Shown here: positions 59,247 through 64,000 of the stretch, in pieces | How the letters are laid out: each line of letters starts with the position of its first letter | How positions within the stretch are numbered: the first letter of the stretch is position 1 | Source of the DNA: Delphinus delphis | Taxonomy: Eukaryota > Chordata > Mammalia > Artiodactyla > Delphinidae | Assembly: GCF_949987515.2 (NCBI RefSeq) | Contig: NC_082688.1 | Coordinates: 74,652,731 to 74,716,730 of the forward strand | Direction of reading: 5' to 3' | Length of the DNA stretch: 64,000 bases | Program-made: the position numbers and the translations under genes | The notes under the pieces: model-generated | Told to the model about the DNA's origin: nothing | What the model saw: only the letters and a program-made list of their open reading frames with translations | Databases searched by the model: none

Positions 59247-59985
59247 TTATTAAGATTTTCATATTCCATATTGTGTTGCACATGATAAGTCAGGGTCTTT
59301 TCTCAGGGACAGTGGGATCAGGAATCAGGTGTTGAAAATGTAAAACTTCCATCCTTCATTATATGGTTTCACAGCAGAGGTGTTCTAAGTCTTGGCGCTG
59401 TTCTCCCTGCAGGGGGCTCAAGACATCCTGCAGCTCATCCCTTTCAGAAGAGCACTGTCTCAGCCAGACACACTCTACTGCCGAAAAGATCAAGCCTTCC
59501 TGGGTCCAATTCCTTTTTAGTGCCCAACTTTCCTCTTTTATCCTAAATATCTCCTTCTAAGGAGGCATCGCGGTGCACATAACCACTTCATGTGATACAT
59601 GAAAGAAACATAAACCCTAATCTGCTATAACAGCCTATGATTCTTTCATTAACAAATAAGATAAATGCCTAAGTCACAAAAAGAGATGTCTTTTCAATGT
59701 TCCTGAGCTTCAGATTCTTCAGCTATATAAAATAAGGAAGTACATTCCATGATCTCTATGATACCTTCCAGTTATAAAATTTTGGTATTAGACCAAAACA
59801 GGATTTGTTGGTTTGGAGACGGTTCTCATTCACTTGGTCCTTAGGGTGATACCAAGTGAAAATCAAGCTGCACTTTCAATAAATACTAGCCTAAATTGGG
59901 CAGGATGTTAGGTTAGAGGTGTGGCACGAAACTCAGAATGTGCCTATACATAATAGGTACTCAAGCCATTTTTGTATTAATCATA
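59243..59985. other. Unassigned sequence
   Basis: No supported feature. Confidence 0.4.
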
Positions 59986-59989
59986 ATTA

Positions 59990-60195
59990 ACATTTATTGA
60001 ACACTCTGAATGTGCCAGGCACTGTTCTAAGAAATTTACATATATTAACTTATTTAAACTAATGACCTCTTTGAGCTAAATACTATTATTACGCCCCATC
60101 TCATAGATGAGGAAAACTGAGGCACAGAGAAATTCGAGGCCAAAGGTCACAAAGGTGCCAGGGTTAGAACCAAGAGGTCCGACACCAGAGCAGAA
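59990..60195 (-). repeat. MIR
   Basis: AATGTGCCAGGCACTGTTCTAAG, CTATTATTACGCCCCATCTC, GATGAGGAAAACTGAGGCACAGAGA and GGTGCCAGGGTTAGAACC are a well-preserved reversed MIR. Confidence 0.88.
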
Positions 60196-60199
60196 TTAG

Positions 60200-61029
60200 T
60201 ATTTGGTTATACTCTGAGAAAACTACCCGGTACTTGAGGGTCTTTTTGGAATATATTTTACTGATCTAACAAGTGGTGGCAAACTCATGACTCACTAGCT
60301 CTTCCTGCACCTTTGGCAGACATCATTAATAGATCATGGCCTCCAGGTGGGTTCTCAGAATCCTTTGTAACATAGAGCTCAGAGCAGGCCTTACTGTCAT
60401 TTGGAGTTGACATGTGAGAAACCTACTATCCCTCACACAAAATAGACCACTGACTGAAAAAGAGATGTATATACAGCTACCAATTATCTGCCCTTACTTC
60501 ACTTTCCCATTAAATGAAAATACCTACTTGGCACTTGCTCCTGCACCATCTATGATTAGTGACTTCTATGCTATTGGAGCACAGCTAGAAAATGTAAAAT
60601 GCCTCTATCGATGATTAATGATGCTCTTACCCATGGCGTGCAGCCACTCAAGTGGGGAGATGCTGCTTCCCCTGACATTCACAGAAGGTCACCAATGGCA
60701 TTCAGGAACAAACAGGGGCAAAGTGGCTGATGGCCCGTGGGCGCCATGCTTCCCCAGGGTGGTATTCCAGTGATCAGACAAAACCTCCTGTCACCATCAA
60801 GGCACTTTGTTTATTTTCTTGGCTCATAGCTCCAGCATACGTTTTAATCGATTCAGATCCTCGGAGCCAGGAAACCATTTGTATGGGGTGTGAAAAAATC
60901 TCTGGTTCCAGAATTAACTTTGTCTCTCCATAATCTGAGAAAGCTAAGAAGGTCCCTATCCTAAAATCATGTCCCCTTGTGATATCCAAAATTCCAGTTA
61001 CCAGCCATTCATAGTAGAACATCACAGCA
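60200..61029. other. Unassigned sequence
   Basis: No repeat or coding sequence recognised. Confidence 0.4.
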
Positions 61030-61230
61030 CAAAGGAAAGAGCCTGGCTTTGGTGTCAGACAAACGAACCTTGGCTCTGTTATTTTCCTGTGTTATTGTGG
61101 GCGTGGCATCTAAGGAATGGGGAGAACAATCACTCCCCACTGGTTTCATGCTGGAGGACAATGTATATAGAGTACTTGGCACAGTGCCTGATACAGGTAA
61201 CTCATTATCATTATTAGTATTACCATTACC
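61030..61230 (+). repeat. MIR
   Basis: GAGCCTGGCTTTGGTGTCAGACAAACG, GGCTCTGTTATTTTCCTGTG and GAGTACTTGGCACAGTGCCTGATACAGG are MIR in forward orientation. Confidence 0.82.
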
Positions 61231-64000
61231 TTTATGGCTAGCATTGCCATTTCCCTGGGTTCTCTCTTAAAATGTCACTGCTCTTGGTATGTGTAATGTA
61301 TTAAGTCCCCACTGTCTTTGTTTGATGGGATTTCTTCCCTCTTTGGGGCCCAGGCAGCACTGATGGCACAAATCCCTTCAGCAGGAAGGACACTTCAAAA
61401 GAGGCAATGGGTTGCCAGAAAGGCACTTGGCCTATTTCACAGCTCTGTCTGAGGACATCCATTCCAAATTAGTTAACATTCCCCATACAGTAGCTTTGCC
61501 CCTGCCAAGGGCCATATTGAAAAAAAATCTTTTTTAAAAAATACCTCAGCTTGTCCAAATGTACAGAGGTAGTAAAAAGCAGTGCAATGAGGCAAACCCT
61601 GTATGAAGGCTGTTAAAAATGTGACATAATTTTTTCAACTCTGTTTTCAAACTTCTAACCACCCTGCCTGCCTACACCTGCCAAAAGCCCGAGATAATAG
61701 CTGATGGCACGTTAGGGACCATTTCAGGCATCTCCTGGTTCCTCGTTCCTCATATGCAGAGATGCATAAAGGACTGCTTGGGTCCATATCTCACTTGAAA
61801 ATTCAAATCATATTCACTTGCTTTTAGATCATCTCTTTGTTCACTTATAGAGCCAGGGAATGTTGCTAGGTTCCAAACAGGGAAACAGGGGCTATTAGGC
61901 ACCATACCTATCAAACAACTACAAGTTTATAGTCCCTGCAGCATATTTATAGAGAAACATGGCAAGAGCAGGAAATGTCTTTGGCTACCAAGGTTATACT
62001 TTTATACAAGGCAATTGACATATAGATAGATAGATGATCTCAAAGACACCACATAACCCAGCCTCATAAATACGCCAAAAATGAAACTACACAAATATTT
62101 TATTGGCAGGTTTTCACAGATCTGATGAGGTTTTCACTGATGAAATCTATACTTTCTCATCGTACGACATCAGGGTAAAATTCAACTCACGAAACAGTCA
62201 TGGCAAATTTCCATGATAGCAAGTGGAGTCGAGTGTCTAGAAGCAGCACAGGGGCATCTCTCACTGAAATTACAATGTACCTCCACACACCAACGCTCAG
62301 TGGTTGACCAGTTAGTCTTTGTTAGTCTGTAAAAATTTCTTGATCTCCAGAGACTCACTGAAATCCAAGGGTCTGGATTAGAAAACCCACAGAGCATTCT
62401 TAAAAGTCAAGAGAAGTTGAGTAGCTCTTTGCTTGCAGACTAACTCATCCATCTAGAGATTGATCTCTGCCAAATTCTCCGTGATTCTGTTACACTGTTA
62501 TTTATGAGGACGGTGGCATCATGTTTCAGAAATTACCATCCAGTCAGCACTGATGGGTATGTATTTTTCTTGCTCACTCAGTGGCAAAACACATATATAA
62601 TAAATTCTTAGGAACTTCATCTCTTTCAGGGAAAGTCAAAATAACTGCTGGCTCAGTGGTCTGCCACAAAATCTATTCCTGGATAAAAGGGAGGTCCACC
62701 CCCTTTTTATTGAAGTATTTCAATACTTCAGCAGTTCCAACAAGAACAGAGAAGTACCAATGAGAAGCAAAATAAGAAACTATGTTCCATGACTAAGAAA
62801 TTGTTTCTGAATATTTTTATACCATTTTAAATTTGTTCTCAATGGAAAGATGGCAACAGATTAATTGCCCACATGTCCATTTGACAAAAAAAATTTTTTT
62901 AAACAAACTTATTTTACTTTTATGGCTGCAGATAGGAGTTATTAACCATCTGTCTTTGTATTACTTAAACATTATATGAATAAACATTATTTTACAACCA
63001 GAAAACAGTTATTCATAGAATTGTACATTTATTCCCCAATAATTCTTCTTTGCCACTTTAATAAGGGCCTAAAGTTACCATCATTTCAACTCTCCTTAAA
63101 ATTCATTACCTATAATACTAAGGAAAACAGATGGCAATACAGTTATTTCATTGCAAATGAAGAAGGCCTAAAAGAAATTTTTAAAAAATTTATTAGCAGT
63201 ATCAATTACCTCTAAAATTAAGAGGGAAAACTGACAATCTAAATTATAACTCACACTGTTAAAGGAAATGAGGGTAACACAAATAACTACCAGTTGACGG
63301 CTGCACTAACTAATACACTTACGTAGGCAAGTATCCTATTGCGTAATAACAAAACATGGATAAACGATTGACATTTCAGTTCTCTACTTCTATGAAACAC
63401 AGAAATGAGTACGTCTCCAGAATCAGACAACACATCATATAAGATAAATAGAAAGACAGTTCTTTGCTATGTAGGGTGAGGGAATAGAGGAAAATAGGTG
63501 TAAAAAGAGGCAGAGAGAGAAGGCTTCAGATCATCTGAAGGGAGTATGATAAATCTAGATTTATTAAGACTAGAGAAACACCCTAAAGAACAGAAGTCAG
63601 AATAAAGTAGCCAAAGACAAATCTGCACTGAAGACAAACTCTGACTTGCACTCTAAACCAGAGACAAGAGAGCGACGCAGAAAGAACTCTGCAGAAGTAC
63701 AGAGGCCTTCTCAAATACTCAGCGGGGATTGAACAGGGAATGCAGGCGAGGAAGCTGCCAAGGCCAGGAGAAGAACCACTATAAGGACAGGAGGTAATAA
63801 GGCCCAGCATTCACACGAAGCTAGGAGCAGTGCCTGTTCACAGCAGCCAGACTGGAACCTCATGACTCACAGAGCACTAGGCTAAATACACAGAGGGCTT
63901 TTCTTCAGTAATGAGGACAAACTACACCGAGCATAAGCATGTTCCAGTTGGGCCTAACAAACCTTAAAAGCAAGAATGGAAAGGATCAAATTGTTTACGA
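61231..64000. other. Unassigned sequence to window end
   Basis: Apart from a short GATA run near 62020-62035, no repeat, RNA gene or supported coding frame. The open frames here are 60-82 codons without known motifs. Confidence 0.45.

Noticed and set aside
1..64000. An undescribed multi-gene system
   Set aside because: No cluster of host or foreign genes is present. The window is repeat-rich, gene-free mammalian DNA.

Overview
This is mammalian nuclear DNA, most likely from a whale or dolphin. The main evidence is about ten copies of the tRNA-derived CHR SINE family of cetartiodactyls (cetaceans, hippos, ruminants), recognisable by a head that reads GACTTCCCTGGTGG and a body of ACAACTACTGAGCC-like units. 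A shortened, GC-rich CHR type that is abundant in cetaceans is also present, together with L1 LINEs of the matching cetartiodactyl type. I saw no BovB LINE, Alu, rodent B1/B2, carnivore SINEC or pig PRE element, which argues against ruminants, primates, rodents, carnivores and pig.

I find no host protein-coding gene, tRNA, rRNA or other RNA gene. The window reads as intergenic or deep-intronic DNA. Almost every long open reading frame lies in a retrotransposon or is a by-product of one. The only intact protein-like reading frame I trust is an L1 ORF1 (50510-51415).

Layout. 1-2845: L1 cut by the window edge, with a large internal deletion. 2846-9551: old repeats (antisense L1M with a CHR SINE inside, MIR, MER5, hAT, L1M tails) and unassigned sequence. 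9552-10498: 5'-truncated L1. 11600-18470: an ancient repeat split by a full-length L1 of about 6.1 kb with a recognisable target-site duplication. 19850-20862: a MaLR (MLT1) LTR split by an L1 whose 5' end is inverted. 21000-49310: mostly single-copy-looking sequence with scattered MIR, L2, L1M and Tigger copies, CHR SINEs with clear target-site duplications, a complete MaLR LTR (46309-46695) and a 147-bp L1 tail. 49311-56277: a four-level nest, described below. 56400-64000: an old L1M, MER5, L2 and MIR copies, a (CA)n tract and unassigned DNA.

The most informative structure is the nest at 49311-56277. A solo class I ERV LTR flanked by GTGA was broken by an L1 fragment. That L1 was broken by a CHR SINE, and the SINE was broken by a 5.07-kb L1 that keeps an intact ORF1 and a ruined ORF2. 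Each level has its own target-site duplication, so the order of four insertions can be read directly. The two longest L1 copies (12114-18216 and 50418-55487) also share the same premature TAG codon at the same place in the reverse transcriptase. That is more easily explained by common descent than by two separate mutations.

Repeat family names are from memory of consensus features, not from a database search. Subfamily labels for old elements are approximate.
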